From Sulfurifustis variabilis (lineage in GTDB: Bacteria; Pseudomonadota; Gammaproteobacteria; Acidiferrobacterales; Sulfurifustaceae): DNA of 64,000 nucleotides. The stretch is from NCBI RefSeq assembly GCF_002355415.1, contig NZ_AP014936.1:2604001-2668000 (forward strand). Reading direction: 5' to 3'. The notes beneath the pieces were generated by a model that had not been told where the DNA came from, made no database searches, and worked only from the letters and a program-made list of their open reading frames with translations. Positions 19,362-28,327 of the stretch are shown here, one piece after another. The first letter of the stretch is position 1. Every line of letters starts with the position of its first letter. Made by a program: the position numbers and the translations under genes.

Positions 19362-20447
19362 ATGAGCAACCGGTTTCTCGTTGGCACCCGCAAGGGCCTG
19401 TTCACGTTCGAGCGCGCGAGCGATTCCCGCTGGCGCATCGTGCGCACCGACTTCCTCGGCGACCCGGTCACGATGGTGCTGCCGATGCCCGACGGGAGGC
19501 CGTACGCCGCGCTCAACCTCGGTCACTTCGGCTCGAAACTGCGTCGCCTCGGCGGCGCCGGCAAGTGGGAAGAATGCGCGGTTCCGGCATTCCCCGCCGT
19601 GAAGGACGGCGGCGAGAACGCGCCCGCCGTGATGCAGATCTGGTCGCTCGAACGCGGCGACCCGGACGGCCGCACCCTCTGGGCCGGGACGATTCCCGGC
19701 GGGCTCTTCCGTTCGCGCGACGGCGGCGGGTCGTGGCAGCTCATGGAGTCCCTGTGGAACCGTCCGGAACGCGAGGAATGGATGGGCGGCGGCTACGACC
19801 AGCCGGGGATCCATTCGATCTGCGTCGATCCGCGCGATCCGGGGCGGCTGGCGCTCGCCGTTTCGACCGGCGGCGTCTGGACCACGAGCGACCAGGGCGC
19901 GACCTGGGAGTGCCGCGGGAAGGGATTGCGCGCCGCCTACATGCCGGCCGGCCGCGCCTTCGATCCCCTCGTCCAGGACGTGCACCGGCTCGTGCAGTGC
20001 CCCGCGCGACCGGACGTCTACTGGGCGCAGCACCACAACGGAATCTTCCGCTCGACCGACGACGCCGCCAACTGGGAGGAGATCGCGGACGCGCCGCTCT
20101 CCACCTTCGGCTTCGCCGTCGCCGTCCACCCGCGCGATCCCGACACCGCGTGGTTCGTCCCGGCCGTCAAGGACGAGACGCGCATCCCGGTCGACGCGAA
20201 GCTCGCGGTGATGCGCACGCGCGACGGCGGCAGGCGCTTCGAGGTGCTGCGCCGGGGTCTGCCGCAGGAGCACGCCTACGATCTCGTCTACCGGCACGGC
20301 CTGGACATCGACGACTCGGGCGATCGGCTCGCGATGGGCTCGACGACCGGCGGCCTCTGGCTCTCGGAGGACCAGGGCGACACGTGGCAGAACCTGTCCA
20401 GCCACATGCCGCCGATCTACTGCGTCCGCTTTACGAACGGCGGGTGA
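19362..20447 (+). CDS. BNR/sialidase-like beta-propeller protein
   Basis: 361 residues from ATG 19362 (ACCAGGAGACCGCC upstream). Repeated Asp-box elements mark a propeller fold: SRDGGGSWQLM, TSDQGATWECRG, STDDAANWEEI, TRDGGRRFEVL and SEDQGDTWQNL. No signal peptide, so probably cytoplasmic; sialidase activity is unlikely for this bacterial group (WD40/YVTN-like 'exo-alpha-sialidase' annotations). MoaD-like plus BNR-propeller is the gene order seen here; a functional link is inference. Its last bases converge on the remnant at 20448-20832. Confidence 0.82.
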   Translation: MSNRFLVGTRKGLFTFERASDSRWRIVRTDFLGDPVTMVLPMPDGRPYAALNLGHFGSKLRRLGGAGKWEECAVPAFPAVKDGGENAPAVMQIWSLERGDPDGRTLWAGTIPGGLFRSRDGGGSWQLMESLWNRPEREEWMGGGYDQPGIHSICVDPRDPGRLALAVSTGGVWTTSDQGATWECRGKGLRAAYMPAGRAFDPLVQDVHRLVQCPARPDVYWAQHHNGIFRSTDDAANWEEIADAPLSTFGFAVAVHPRDPDTAWFVPAVKDETRIPVDAKLAVMRTRDGGRRFEVLRRGLPQEHAYDLVYRHGLDIDDSGDRLAMGSTTGGLWLSEDQGDTWQNLSSHMPPIYCVRFTNGG

Positions 20448-20780
20448 AATTCCGCCCGGACGAGCGACTCTGACGATCCGGGCCGTCTTTTTCGCCTTCG
20501 GAGAAGATGAAGATCCGCGCGGCGGAGATGAGATAGCGCCTGCCGTGGATACGGTCGAGAAAAGTCCTGGTGGTGATCTGGGCCGTCTCCATTAGGTCCA
20601 CCGAGGTCTCCCCGCCATCCGCGGTCCCGACCAGCACCGTGCTGCTGCTGAACGACCCACCACCGTCCTGATCGCGTAACCGGTCTCGTCGTTCCTGAAC
20701 GCGGGAAGGTCGACGAGCCGGCTTCGGCCTTGCTGAGCGTGCAGGTCTTCCCGAGGTCCAACGCTCGGGCGTTGCCGTGC
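20431..20780 (-). pseudogene. Unidentified gene remnant (385-bp gap between genes)
   Basis: The stretch 20448-20832 has no intact gene. On the minus strand one frame gives SSSTVLVGTADGGETSVDLM, then TFLDRIHGRRYLISAARIFI (about 20637-20500). A second frame directly upstream gives VDLPAFRNDETGYAIRT (about 20735-20685), as if a single frameshift near 20680 split one reading frame. I do not recognise the parent family. It could also be a chance open stretch; the hydrophilic, protein-like composition on both sides of the shift is the only support. Confidence 0.3.
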
Positions 20781-20832
20781 CGATCGTCCGGAGAGAAACG
20801 CGTGCGGCTGCGGCCGGACGGATGTCCCTGTC

Positions 20833-21780
20833 CTACGGCTTCTTGCGCCTGCTTCGGACCAGCGCGGCGATCTCCGGCCACCATCCCTGTGTCGGGTACC
20901 ATTCCGCGACGAAGTCCGCGAACGCGCGCACTTTTGCGGTCAGGTAACGGTTGCTCGGGTAGACGACCACGAGCGACGGCGTCGGCGCGACGACATCGAG
21001 CAGCAGCGGGCGGAGTTGCCCCGCCATCAGCGCGCGAAACACGAGGATGTCGGGCACCTGCGCCACACCCAGGCCGGCGACGGCGGCGGACGCCGCGGCC
21101 TCCAGCGACGTGACGCCGAGGCGGCCGCGCGGCGTGAAACGGCGGACCTCGCCCGCCTGCTCGAAGGTCCAGTCCAGCGTGCGGCCCGTGGACGGCGAGA
21201 TGAAAGCGACGCAATCGTGCTCCGCGAGCGCGTCGATCGTGTTCGGCTCCCCGCGCTTCGCCAGATAGTCCGGCGCCGCGCAGGTGATCCGCTTGCCGGA
21301 GGCGATGTGCCGCGCAACGAGCGTCGAGTCGTCGGGAATGGCGACCGCGCGCACCGCGCAGTCGATGCCCTCCTCCACGAGATTGACGGCACGGTCGCTG
21401 AACACCACGTCGAGCGACAGGTCCGGATGCCGCGCGAGGAACCCCGGCAGCGCCGGAAAGAAGAGGAGATGCGCGAAGGACTGCGGCACCGAGACCTTGA
21501 GGCGCCCCTTCGCCGCGGTCCGCGCGCCGTAGAGCGACTCCTCCGCCTCGCTCAGGTCCTCGAGGATGCGCACGCAGCGCTCGTAGTAGCCGCGTCCCTC
21601 GTCGGTGAGGCTGAGCCGGCGCGTGGTGCGGTGCAGCAGCCGCACGCCGAGCCGCCGCTCGAGCTGACCGAGGGCGGTCGTCACGCTCGAGCGCGACTGG
21701 TCGAGGTCCTCCGCCGCGCGGGCGAACGAGCCCTGCTCGACGACCCGCACGAACACCCGCATGCAGTGCAGCTGGTCCAT
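20833..21780 (-). CDS. LysR-family transcriptional regulator
   Basis: 315 residues from ATG 21780. Winged helix at 1-60 (MDQLHCMRVFVRVVEQGSFA, then RAAEDLDQSRSSVTTALGQL), substrate-binding domain from about 90 (GRLKVSVPQSFAHLLFFPAL). It belongs to the large CrgA/DmlR-like clade with long effector domains, ending at a basic LVRSRRKKP. Divergent from the sulfotransferase gene (141 bp gap, A+T-rich near the LysR start), so it may regulate that gene and itself. The inducer is unknown. Confidence 0.92.
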   Translation of the reverse strand: MDQLHCMRVFVRVVEQGSFARAAEDLDQSRSSVTTALGQLERRLGVRLLHRTTRRLSLTDEGRGYYERCVRILEDLSEAEESLYGARTAAKGRLKVSVPQSFAHLLFFPALPGFLARHPDLSLDVVFSDRAVNLVEEGIDCAVRAVAIPDDSTLVARHIASGKRITCAAPDYLAKRGEPNTIDALAEHDCVAFISPSTGRTLDWTFEQAGEVRRFTPRGRLGVTSLEAAASAAVAGLGVAQVPDILVFRALMAGQLRPLLLDVVAPTPSLVVVYPSNRYLTAKVRAFADFVAEWYPTQGWWPEIAALVRSRRKKP

Positions 21781-21921
21781 GGATTGTTCTCGTTATTGGA
21801 ACAATCAATTCTCCTCTTTCGTATTTGTTTCGCAAGATTCCGGTAATAGATTGCTCCGCGCCGCCGGGCTGCGGGCAACGAGAACAACCGGCGGCCCAAC
21901 GACCACACCAGGAGAGACGCG

Positions 21922-22923
21922 ATGAACGCGAGGAGCCGACCGGTACGCTGGCCGCGCAAGACGCGCGAGCTGCACAACCACCATTTCGACTCGACGATCT
22001 GGAACGATTTCCGCTTCCGCGACGACGACATCGTCATCGCGACCTACGCCAAGTCCGGGACGACCTGGACGCAGCAGATCGTCGCCCAGATGCTCTTCAA
22101 CGGCGATCCCGATCTCCCGGTCGCGGAGCTTTCCCCGTGGCTGGACCTGCGCGTGCCGCCCAAGGCCGTGAAGCTGCCGCTCGTGGAGGCGCAGACGCAC
22201 CGGCGCGTCATCAAGACCCATCTGCCGGTCGATGCGCTGGTCTACTCGCCGAAGGCGAAGTACATCTACGTGGCGCGCGACGGCCGCGACGTGGTGTGGA
22301 GCATGTACAACCACCACGTGAACGCGAACGCCGACTGGTACGCCGCGCTCAACGACACGCCCGGCCGGGTCGGGCCGCCCATCGAGCCGCCGCCGGCCGA
22401 CATCCGCCGGTACTGGCGCGACTGGATGGACAGGGACGGCCACCCGTTCTGGCCGTTCTGGGACAACGTCCGCAGCTGGTGGCAGATCCGCCATCTACCC
22501 AACGTGCTGTTCGTCCATTTCAACAACCTCAAGCGCGACATGCCGCGGGAGATGCGCCGCATCGCGCGCTTCCTCGACATCACGATCGACGAATCGCGCT
22601 GGGAGCGGATCGTCGAATACTGCTCGTTCGACTGGATGAAGCAGCACGCAACGAAGAGCGTGCCGCTCGGCGGCGCCCTTTGGGACGGCGGCGCGGAGGT
22701 CTTCATCAACAAGGGCACGAACGGCCGCTGGGCCGAGGTGCTGACGCCCGACGAGTCGGCGGAATACGAGGCCCGCGCGGTCCGTGAGCTCGGATCGGCG
22801 GCCGCGCGCTGGCTCGCGACCGGCGAGGGTCTCCAGCCGAAAGCGTCCGCGAGACACCTGAGCGAAATTCGCGCTTTTTCCGCGCGGGCCGACGCCGCGA
22901 GCGTCGGAGCACATGCCGGCTGA
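21922..22923 (+). CDS. Sulfotransferase family protein
   Basis: 333 residues from ATG 21922 (CACCAGGAGAGACGCG upstream). Cytosolic-type sulfotransferase transferring sulfonate from PAPS. The 5'-phosphosulfate loop is YAKSGTTWTQQI (about 41-52) and the 3'-phosphate site is YVARDGRDVVWSMYNHH (about 114-130). The catalytic His candidate is in VIKTHLPVDAL, and a C-terminal GTNGRW resembles the PAPS-binding RKGxxGDWK motif (here NKGTNGRWAE). The acceptor is unknown. It diverges from the LysR gene and is followed at 42 bp by an NmrA-like oxidoreductase, likely one operon. Confidence 0.92.
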   Translation: MNARSRPVRWPRKTRELHNHHFDSTIWNDFRFRDDDIVIATYAKSGTTWTQQIVAQMLFNGDPDLPVAELSPWLDLRVPPKAVKLPLVEAQTHRRVIKTHLPVDALVYSPKAKYIYVARDGRDVVWSMYNHHVNANADWYAALNDTPGRVGPPIEPPPADIRRYWRDWMDRDGHPFWPFWDNVRSWWQIRHLPNVLFVHFNNLKRDMPREMRRIARFLDITIDESRWERIVEYCSFDWMKQHATKSVPLGGALWDGGAEVFINKGTNGRWAEVLTPDESAEYEARAVRELGSAAARWLATGEGLQPKASARHLSEIRAFSARADAASVGAHAG

Positions 22924-22965
22924 GCCCGGTCCAATCCCTTTGGCACTTCAACGAGGAGCATTGCC

Positions 22966-23919
22966 ATGAACCAGCAGAAACGGATTATCGCGGTGGTCGG
23001 CGCCACCGGCGCGCAGGGCGGCGGTCTCGTGCGCGCCATCCTGAACGACCCCGACGGTCCCTTCGCCGTCCGGGCGCTCACGCGCGACGTCAATTCGGAA
23101 AAGGCGAAAGCGCTCGCCCGTCTCGGCGCCGAGGTGCTGAGCGCGAACGTCGACGACGAGGCGAGCCTCGAGGCGGCTTTCACCGGCGCCTATGGCGCAT
23201 ACTGCGTGACCTTCTTCTGGGATCACTTTTCGCCCGAGAAGGAGCTGGCCGAGGCCGGCGCGATGGCACGCGCGGCGAAGGCGGCCGGAATCGAGCACGT
23301 CATCTGGTCCACGCTCGAAGACACCCGCAAATGGGTGCCGCTGGGCGACGACCGCATGCCCACGCTGATGGGCAAGTACAAGGTGCCGCACTTCGATGCC
23401 AAGGGCGAAGCCGAGCAGGTGTTCCGCGACCTGGGGGTGCCGACGACCTTCCTCCTCACTTCGTTTTACTGGGACAACCTGATCCACTTCGGCATGAATC
23501 CGAAGCGCGGCCCGGACGGCAAGCTCGCCTTCACCCTCCCGATGGGCGACAAGAAGCTCCCGGGCATCGCCGCCGAAGACATCGGCAGGTGCGCCTACGG
23601 CGTCTTCAAGAAGGGCAAGGAATATATCGGCAAGACCGTCGGGATCGCCGGTGAGCACCTGAACGGCGCCGAGATGGCTGCCGCCCTCTCCAGGGCGCTC
23701 GGCCAGGAGGTGGTGCACAACGACGTGTCGCCCGAGACCTACCGCGGCTTCGGGTTCCCGGGCGCGGACGACCTCGGGAACATGTTCCAGTTCAAGCGCG
23801 ACTTCAACGCGGATTTCCGCGCCCCCCGCAACCGCGAGAACGGACGGGCGCTCGCTCCGTCGCTCCTGACCTTCGAGCAGTGGCTGGCCAGGAACAAGGG
23901 CCGGATTCCGCTGGAGTAA
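22966..23919 (+). CDS. NmrA/HSCARG-like NAD(P)-binding protein
   Basis: 317 residues from ATG 22966 (CGAGGAGCATTGCC upstream). The atypical short-chain dehydrogenase fold has the dinucleotide motif AVVGATGAQGGGLVRAIL (residues 9-26) and RALTRD for the adenosine ribose. The NmrA family lacks the full SDR catalytic triad and often senses the NADP/NADPH ratio. Central blocks IEHVIWSTLEDTRKWVP and PTTFLLTSFYWDNLIHFGM are typical. Probably cotranscribed with the sulfotransferase. Enzyme versus redox-sensor role cannot be decided. Confidence 0.9.
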   Translation: MNQQKRIIAVVGATGAQGGGLVRAILNDPDGPFAVRALTRDVNSEKAKALARLGAEVLSANVDDEASLEAAFTGAYGAYCVTFFWDHFSPEKELAEAGAMARAAKAAGIEHVIWSTLEDTRKWVPLGDDRMPTLMGKYKVPHFDAKGEAEQVFRDLGVPTTFLLTSFYWDNLIHFGMNPKRGPDGKLAFTLPMGDKKLPGIAAEDIGRCAYGVFKKGKEYIGKTVGIAGEHLNGAEMAAALSRALGQEVVHNDVSPETYRGFGFPGADDLGNMFQFKRDFNADFRAPRNRENGRALAPSLLTFEQWLARNKGRIPLE

Positions 23920-24051
23920 GTAACAATCCGCTTGCCGGGACGTGGCCTTCTCGATGCGGCGGGCGCGGTTGTCCGGGCGCCGCGCTTTCCGGAGAATGGC
24001 GACGCTTGCGCCGTGAGCGCGGGACGAGCGTAAACCCGAGGAGCGCGCGGA

Positions 24052-24444
24052 GTGACGCGAACCGATTCGTTGCAGGAATACGTCGCGGACCAGCTCGCCG
24101 CGCTCGACGGCGTGCGATTTCGCCGCATGTTCGGCGGCTACGGTATCTATCGCGGAGAGCGATTCTTCGGGATCCTGCACCGCGGTCGGCTCTATTTTCG
24201 AGCGGGCGAGGACGACCGGGGGAAGTACGTTGCGCAGGGCATGAAGCCGTTCCGTCCGAGCGCCAGGCAGACCCTGACGAGCTATTTCGAGGTCCCGGCC
24301 GACGTGATCGAGGACAGCGAAACGCTGGTTGCGTGGGCGGAGCGTGCGCTTGCGGCGACGTCGGCGCCCGGAAAGAAGACCCGGCGACGCGCGGCCGGCC
24401 GTATTGCCGCCGCGTCGCCGGCCGGCCGACGTCGAAGAACCTGA
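24052..24444 (+). CDS. TfoX N-terminal domain protein
   Basis: 130 residues with GTG start at 24052 (CCGAGGAGCGCGCGGA upstream). The TfoX-N domain spans about 1-100, with RFRRMFGGYGIYRGERFFGI and GRLYFRAGEDDRGKYVAQGM characteristic. The C-terminal TfoX helical domain is missing, so this is a single-domain relative rather than a full competence regulator. The tail is Arg/Lys-rich (KKTRRRAAGR, PAGRRRRT), suggesting nucleic-acid contact. Single gene converging on the 38-residue protein. Confidence 0.85.
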   Translation: MTRTDSLQEYVADQLAALDGVRFRRMFGGYGIYRGERFFGILHRGRLYFRAGEDDRGKYVAQGMKPFRPSARQTLTSYFEVPADVIEDSETLVAWAERALAATSAPGKKTRRRAAGRIAAASPAGRRRRT

Positions 24445-24477
24445 GCGGGGCCTACTCTATCCGCACTGCAGTCGAGG

Positions 24478-24594
24478 TTACTTCTTCCAGGCGTCCCGGG
24501 CGTCCTTCTTGGCCTTCTTCTCGGCCTTTCTTTCCTTCGGGGTCCGGGTCGGCGGTTTCCTGGTCTGCTTCTTACTGTCCATGCCCTTGCTCAT
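24478..24594 (-). CDS. Conserved small Lys-rich protein (38 aa)
   Basis: ATG 24594 to TAA 24478: starts MSKGMDSKKQTRKPPTRTPK and ends KKDARDAWKK. Of 38 residues about half are Lys or Arg, with no hydrophobic segment. Very small proteins of this style (MSKGMDxKK..., Lys-rich with many Ala) recur in proteobacterial genomes, so I judge it a real gene although short. A nucleic-acid or ribosome partner is plausible from charge alone. It lies just before the ABC-F gene on the same strand. Confidence 0.6.
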   Translation of the reverse strand: MSKGMDSKKQTRKPPTRTPKERKAEKKAKKDARDAWKK

Positions 24595-24626
24595 GTGTGC
24601 GCTCCTGGGTGCATCGTTGAGTAGTG

Positions 24627-26267
24627 TTATCGGCCGCTCTCGGCGCGCCTGGCACCGTAAGCCGGGGCGGGCATGGATTCAATACCCTGGCTGCGCAGGT
24701 AGTCGTCGTAGCTGCCGTTGAAGTTGACGATCCCTTTGGGCGTCAGCTCGAGGATGCGCGTGGCGAGCGACGAGACGAACTCCCGGTCGTGGCTGACGAA
24801 GATGAGGGTGCCGGGGTAGTTCTCGAGCGCGAGATTGAGCGACTCGATCGATTCCATGTCGAGGTGGTTGGTCGGCTCGTCGAGGACCATCACGTTCGGG
24901 CGCTGCAGGATCAGCTTGCCGAAGAGCATGCGCCCCTGCTCGCCGCCGGAGAGCACCCGCACGGGTTTGGCGCACTCGTCGCGCGAGAACAGCATCCGCC
25001 CGAGCACCGCGCGGATCGCCTGCTCGTCGTCGCCCGGCCTCCCCCACTGGCTCATCCAGTCGTAGAGGCTGAGATCGCTGTCGAAGTCCGCGGCGTGGTC
25101 CTGGGCGAAGTAGCCGATGCTGGCGCTCTCCGACATCTTCACCCGGCCGCTGTCCGGCGGAAGCTCGCCGACCAGGGTGCGCAGGAGCGTCGACTTGCCG
25201 ATGCCGTTAGGGCCGATCACGGCGACGCGCTCGCCGACCTCGACCCGCAGGTCGAGGCCGCGGAACAGCACCGTCTCCCCGTAGCCCTTGCTCAGGCCCT
25301 CGGCCTCGAGGGCCTGGCGATAGAGCTTCTTGTCCTGGTCGAAGCGGATGAACGGGCTCACGCGGCTCGACGGCTTCACGTCCTCGAGCTTGATCTTCTC
25401 GATCTGCCGCGCGCGCGAGGTGGCCTGCCGGGCCTTCGAGGCGTTGGCCGAGAAGCGGCTGACGAAGGTCTGGAGCTCCGCGATCTGCGCCTTCTTCCGG
25501 GCGTTGTCGGCGAGCAGCCGCTCGCGCGCCTGGGTCGCGGCGGTCATGTACTCGTCGTAGTTGCCCGGGTACACGCGCAGCTCGCCGTAATCGAGATCCG
25601 CCATGTGCGTGCACACGCTGTTCAGAAAATGCCGGTCGTGCGAGATGATGATCATCGTGCTCGCGCGCGCGTTCAGCACGCCCTCTAGCCAGCGGATGGT
25701 GTGGATATCGAGGTTGTTGGTCGGCTCGTCGAGCAGCAGGATGTCCGGGTCGGCGAAGAGCGCCTGCGCCAGCAGCACCCGCAGCTTCCAGCCCGGCGCT
25801 ACGGCGCTCATCGGGCCCGCATGCTGCTCGAGCGGGATGCCGACCCCGAGCAACAGCTCGCCGGCGCGCGCCTCGGCGGTGTAGCCGTCGAGCTCGGCGA
25901 ACTCGACCTCGAGCTCGCCCACCTTCATCCCGTCCGCCTCGCTCATCTCCGGCAGCCCGTAGATGCGGTCGCGCTCGTTCTTCACCCGCCAGAGCTCCGC
26001 ATGGCCCATGATCACGGTGTCGAGCACCGTGTAGTCCTCGAACGCGAACTGGTCCTGTCTGAGCTTGCCGAGGCGCTCGTGGGCGTCGACCGAGACGTTG
26101 CCCGAGGTCGGCTCGAGGTCGCCGCCCAGGATCTTCATCAGGGTCGACTTGCCGCAGCCGTTGGCCCCGATCAGGCCGTAGCGGTTGCCGTTGCCGAACT
26201 TGACCGAAATGTTCTCGAACAGCGGCTTGGCGCCGAACTGCATGGTGAGGTTGGCGGTGGAGATCAA
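24627..26267 (-). CDS. ybiT: ABC-F ATPase, YbiT-type
   Basis: 546 residues. The start is TTG at 26267, set by AAAGGA seven bases upstream and by alignment of [17 protein letters not shown] with the family N-terminus. Two ABC ATPase domains: Walker [10 protein letters not shown] and GPNGIGKST, Walker [13 protein letters not shown] and [12 protein letters not shown], signature [10 protein letters not shown] in the second; the first signature is degenerate (VAPGWKLRV), as in YbiT relatives. The linker between domains is charged ([14 protein letters not shown] to [13 protein letters not shown]). No membrane helices: ABC-F proteins act on the ribosome. Unusual start codon; otherwise intact. Confidence 0.93.
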   Translation of the reverse strand: MISTANLTMQFGAKPLFENISVKFGNGNRYGLIGANGCGKSTLMKILGGDLEPTSGNVSVDAHERLGKLRQDQFAFEDYTVLDTVIMGHAELWRVKNERDRIYGLPEMSEADGMKVGELEVEFAELDGYTAEARAGELLLGVGIPLEQHAGPMSAVAPGWKLRVLLAQALFADPDILLLDEPTNNLDIHTIRWLEGVLNARASTMIIISHDRHFLNSVCTHMADLDYGELRVYPGNYDEYMTAATQARERLLADNARKKAQIAELQTFVSRFSANASKARQATSRARQIEKIKLEDVKPSSRVSPFIRFDQDKKLYRQALEAEGLSKGYGETVLFRGLDLRVEVGERVAVIGPNGIGKSTLLRTLVGELPPDSGRVKMSESASIGYFAQDHAADFDSDLSLYDWMSQWGRPGDDEQAIRAVLGRMLFSRDECAKPVRVLSGGEQGRMLFGKLILQRPNVMVLDEPTNHLDMESIESLNLALENYPGTLIFVSHDREFVSSLATRILELTPKGIVNFNGSYDDYLRSQGIESMPAPAYGARRAESGR

Positions 26268-26708
26268 TGGGCAGTCCTTTAATAAGAGTACGAAGGCCCC
26301 CTCCAGCTCGGGGCGGAGAGACGGTCGACATGCCGGCCAGGGCCGGGACGACCCGGTCAGGCCGAAAACCGACCTGCGGGCCTCGGGGCCTGTCGGGCAA
26401 AGGGCGCGCATTGTCTCACAGGGCGGGAATTCGAGCGACCGCCGGGCGGACGGTATCCCCGCAGGGGTGGCAGGCCTCGTTCGAAGCACGGCCGCGACGA
26501 CTGCGATCCGGCATGGAAGCGAGCGACGTCAACGGGCCGCCCCCGGGCGAAGAAGTCCGCGGCGAGTTCGATGCGATTGATCCGGCGGTCCGCCCCGTTG
26601 GGACGCCCGTCGCGTCGTGCAATCCCGCCGCAAAAGCACGCTCCAACGAATTGACGTGAAGCGACTTTCGCTTATCATCGGCGCATCGGTTCTTCCTGGG
26701 CTCAACGC
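26268..26708. other. 441-bp non-coding gap
   Basis: Lies between the divergent ybiT and M23-peptidase genes and should hold both promoters. No protein-like frame with a ribosome-binding site, no RNA gene and no repeat was seen. The segment just before 26709 (about 26650-26700) is locally A/T-richer and is the likely promoter area of the peptidase. Confidence 0.5.
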
Positions 26709-28037
26709 GTGCGACGAGATACGCGGTTACGCATCGACTACAAACCCGAACCAGCGACCGCCGCGCCCCGTTCTGCCCGCCGGCTCCTTCCCCTCATGAT
26801 GTTTCCGCTGCTGGGCGGCGCGCTGGCTTACGTGCTGAGCCACCCGCCGGCGGCCACCGATCCCGAACCGGCCGAAACCGTCGCGGAAGCGCCCGAAACG
26901 CCGCCGCCGCCCGCGGTCGAGCCGGTCGGCGAGAAGGTGGACTTCATCGTCCGGCGCAACGACACGCTGGAGCGGATCTTCCGGCGGCTCAAGCTCAGCC
27001 CCGATGACCTGAACGCCATCCTCGGCCTGCCCGGCGTGCGCCAGGCGCTCAACCGGATCCGGCCCGGCGACAAGGTCACGGTCGTCCACGAGGACGGCGC
27101 CGTCCACGCCCTCAACCGCCGCATCAGCGACACCGAGGTCCTGGCGGTGACGCGCGGGGACGACGGCTTCGCCGCCGAGATCCTCGCGACCCCCATCGAG
27201 ATCAAGGTCGCGCACGCGTACGGAACCATCGAATCGTCCCTGTTCGTCGCAGCGCGCGCCGCCGGGGTGAGCCCCGAGACCATCCTTCAGCTGGCGAACG
27301 ACATCTTCGGCTGGCAGATCGACTTCGCGCTCGACATCCGGCCCGGCGACCGCTTCCACCTGATCTACGAGCAGAAGCACCGCGACGGGCAGTACATCGG
27401 CGACGCGCGCATACTCGCCGCCGAGTTCGTGAACGACGGCGAGACCCACCGCGCGGTGTACTACGCCTCGGAAGACGGCAAGATCGACGGCTACTTCGCG
27501 CCCGACGGCCGCAGCATGCGCCTGCAGTTCCTGCGCGCGCCGCTCGACTTCCGGCGGGTGAGCTCGAACTTCAATCCGCGGCGCCGCCACCCGATTCTCA
27601 ACCGCATCCGCGCCCACCAGGGCGTCGATTACTCGGCTTCGCACGGGACCGTCATCAAGGCCGCCGGCGACGGCCGCGTCGGCTTCGTCGGCCGGAAGGG
27701 CGGGTACGGAAAGGTCATGATCCTGGAACACGGCGGCGGGATCTCGACCCTGTACGCCCACATGTCGGGCTTCGCCCGGGGCATGCGGCCCGGCCAGCGG
27801 GTCAAACAGGGCCAGACCATCGGCTACGTCGGCAGCACCGGCGCCGCGACCGGGCCGCACCTGCACTACGAGTACCGCGTCAACGGCATCCACAAGAACC
27901 CGCGCACCGTCCGCCTTCCGGACGCCGCGCCGATCCCGGCCGCGTACCGGGCGGACTTCCAGGCCAAGGCCGGCCTGATACTCGCCGACCTGGAGCAGGT
28001 GCAGGAAACCACCCTCGCGGCGGCTCCGGCGGACTGA
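26709..28037 (+). CDS. OapA/LysM-type M23 family peptidase
   Basis: 442 residues with GTG start at 26709. A membrane anchor at about 24-45 (RRLLPLMMFPLLGGALAYVL) precedes a Pro-rich linker, a LysM-like/OapA segment (DFIVRRNDTLERIFRRLKLS), a second beta domain, and the C-terminal lysostaphin-type M23 domain with zinc ligands His/Asp in AHQGVDYSASHG and His-x-His in GPHLHYEYR. It is expected to cut peptidoglycan cross-links from the periplasmic face of the inner membrane. Family members take part in cell growth and septation. Not in an obvious operon; PilU begins 290 bp on. Confidence 0.92.
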   Translation: MRRDTRLRIDYKPEPATAAPRSARRLLPLMMFPLLGGALAYVLSHPPAATDPEPAETVAEAPETPPPPAVEPVGEKVDFIVRRNDTLERIFRRLKLSPDDLNAILGLPGVRQALNRIRPGDKVTVVHEDGAVHALNRRISDTEVLAVTRGDDGFAAEILATPIEIKVAHAYGTIESSLFVAARAAGVSPETILQLANDIFGWQIDFALDIRPGDRFHLIYEQKHRDGQYIGDARILAAEFVNDGETHRAVYYASEDGKIDGYFAPDGRSMRLQFLRAPLDFRRVSSNFNPRRRHPILNRIRAHQGVDYSASHGTVIKAAGDGRVGFVGRKGGYGKVMILEHGGGISTLYAHMSGFARGMRPGQRVKQGQTIGYVGSTGAATGPHLHYEYRVNGIHKNPRTVRLPDAAPIPAAYRADFQAKAGLILADLEQVQETTLAAAPAD

Positions 28038-28327
28038 GTCCGCCGCGGGCGTCGCCGCATTCGAGGCCGCGAGCCGCGGCACCCGCTGGCCTCCGGCCGG
28101 GCGGCGTAAACACCGCATCCCGGCACCCCGCGGCCTCCCCGGCCGCTGGTCCGCAATCACCCGCGTCCTCGCGCCCTCCGCCGCGTCCCGGCATGGAGGT
28201 TGCATCAAAAACCCGTTCGATGGCCCGTTGGGATCGGGCGGGGTGCGACGGCCGTCGCGGGCCGGGACAGCGGTCCGCGGTCGGACGAACCTGCGCAATC
28301 AAGAAGAATTCGACAGGAAAACGAGAC

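Noticed and set aside
18207-20405. A 732-codon minus-strand frame over the MoaD-like and BNR genes
   Set aside because: Only its last ~233 codons look like protein (alpha/beta hydrolase); the rest is shadow of the + strand genes.
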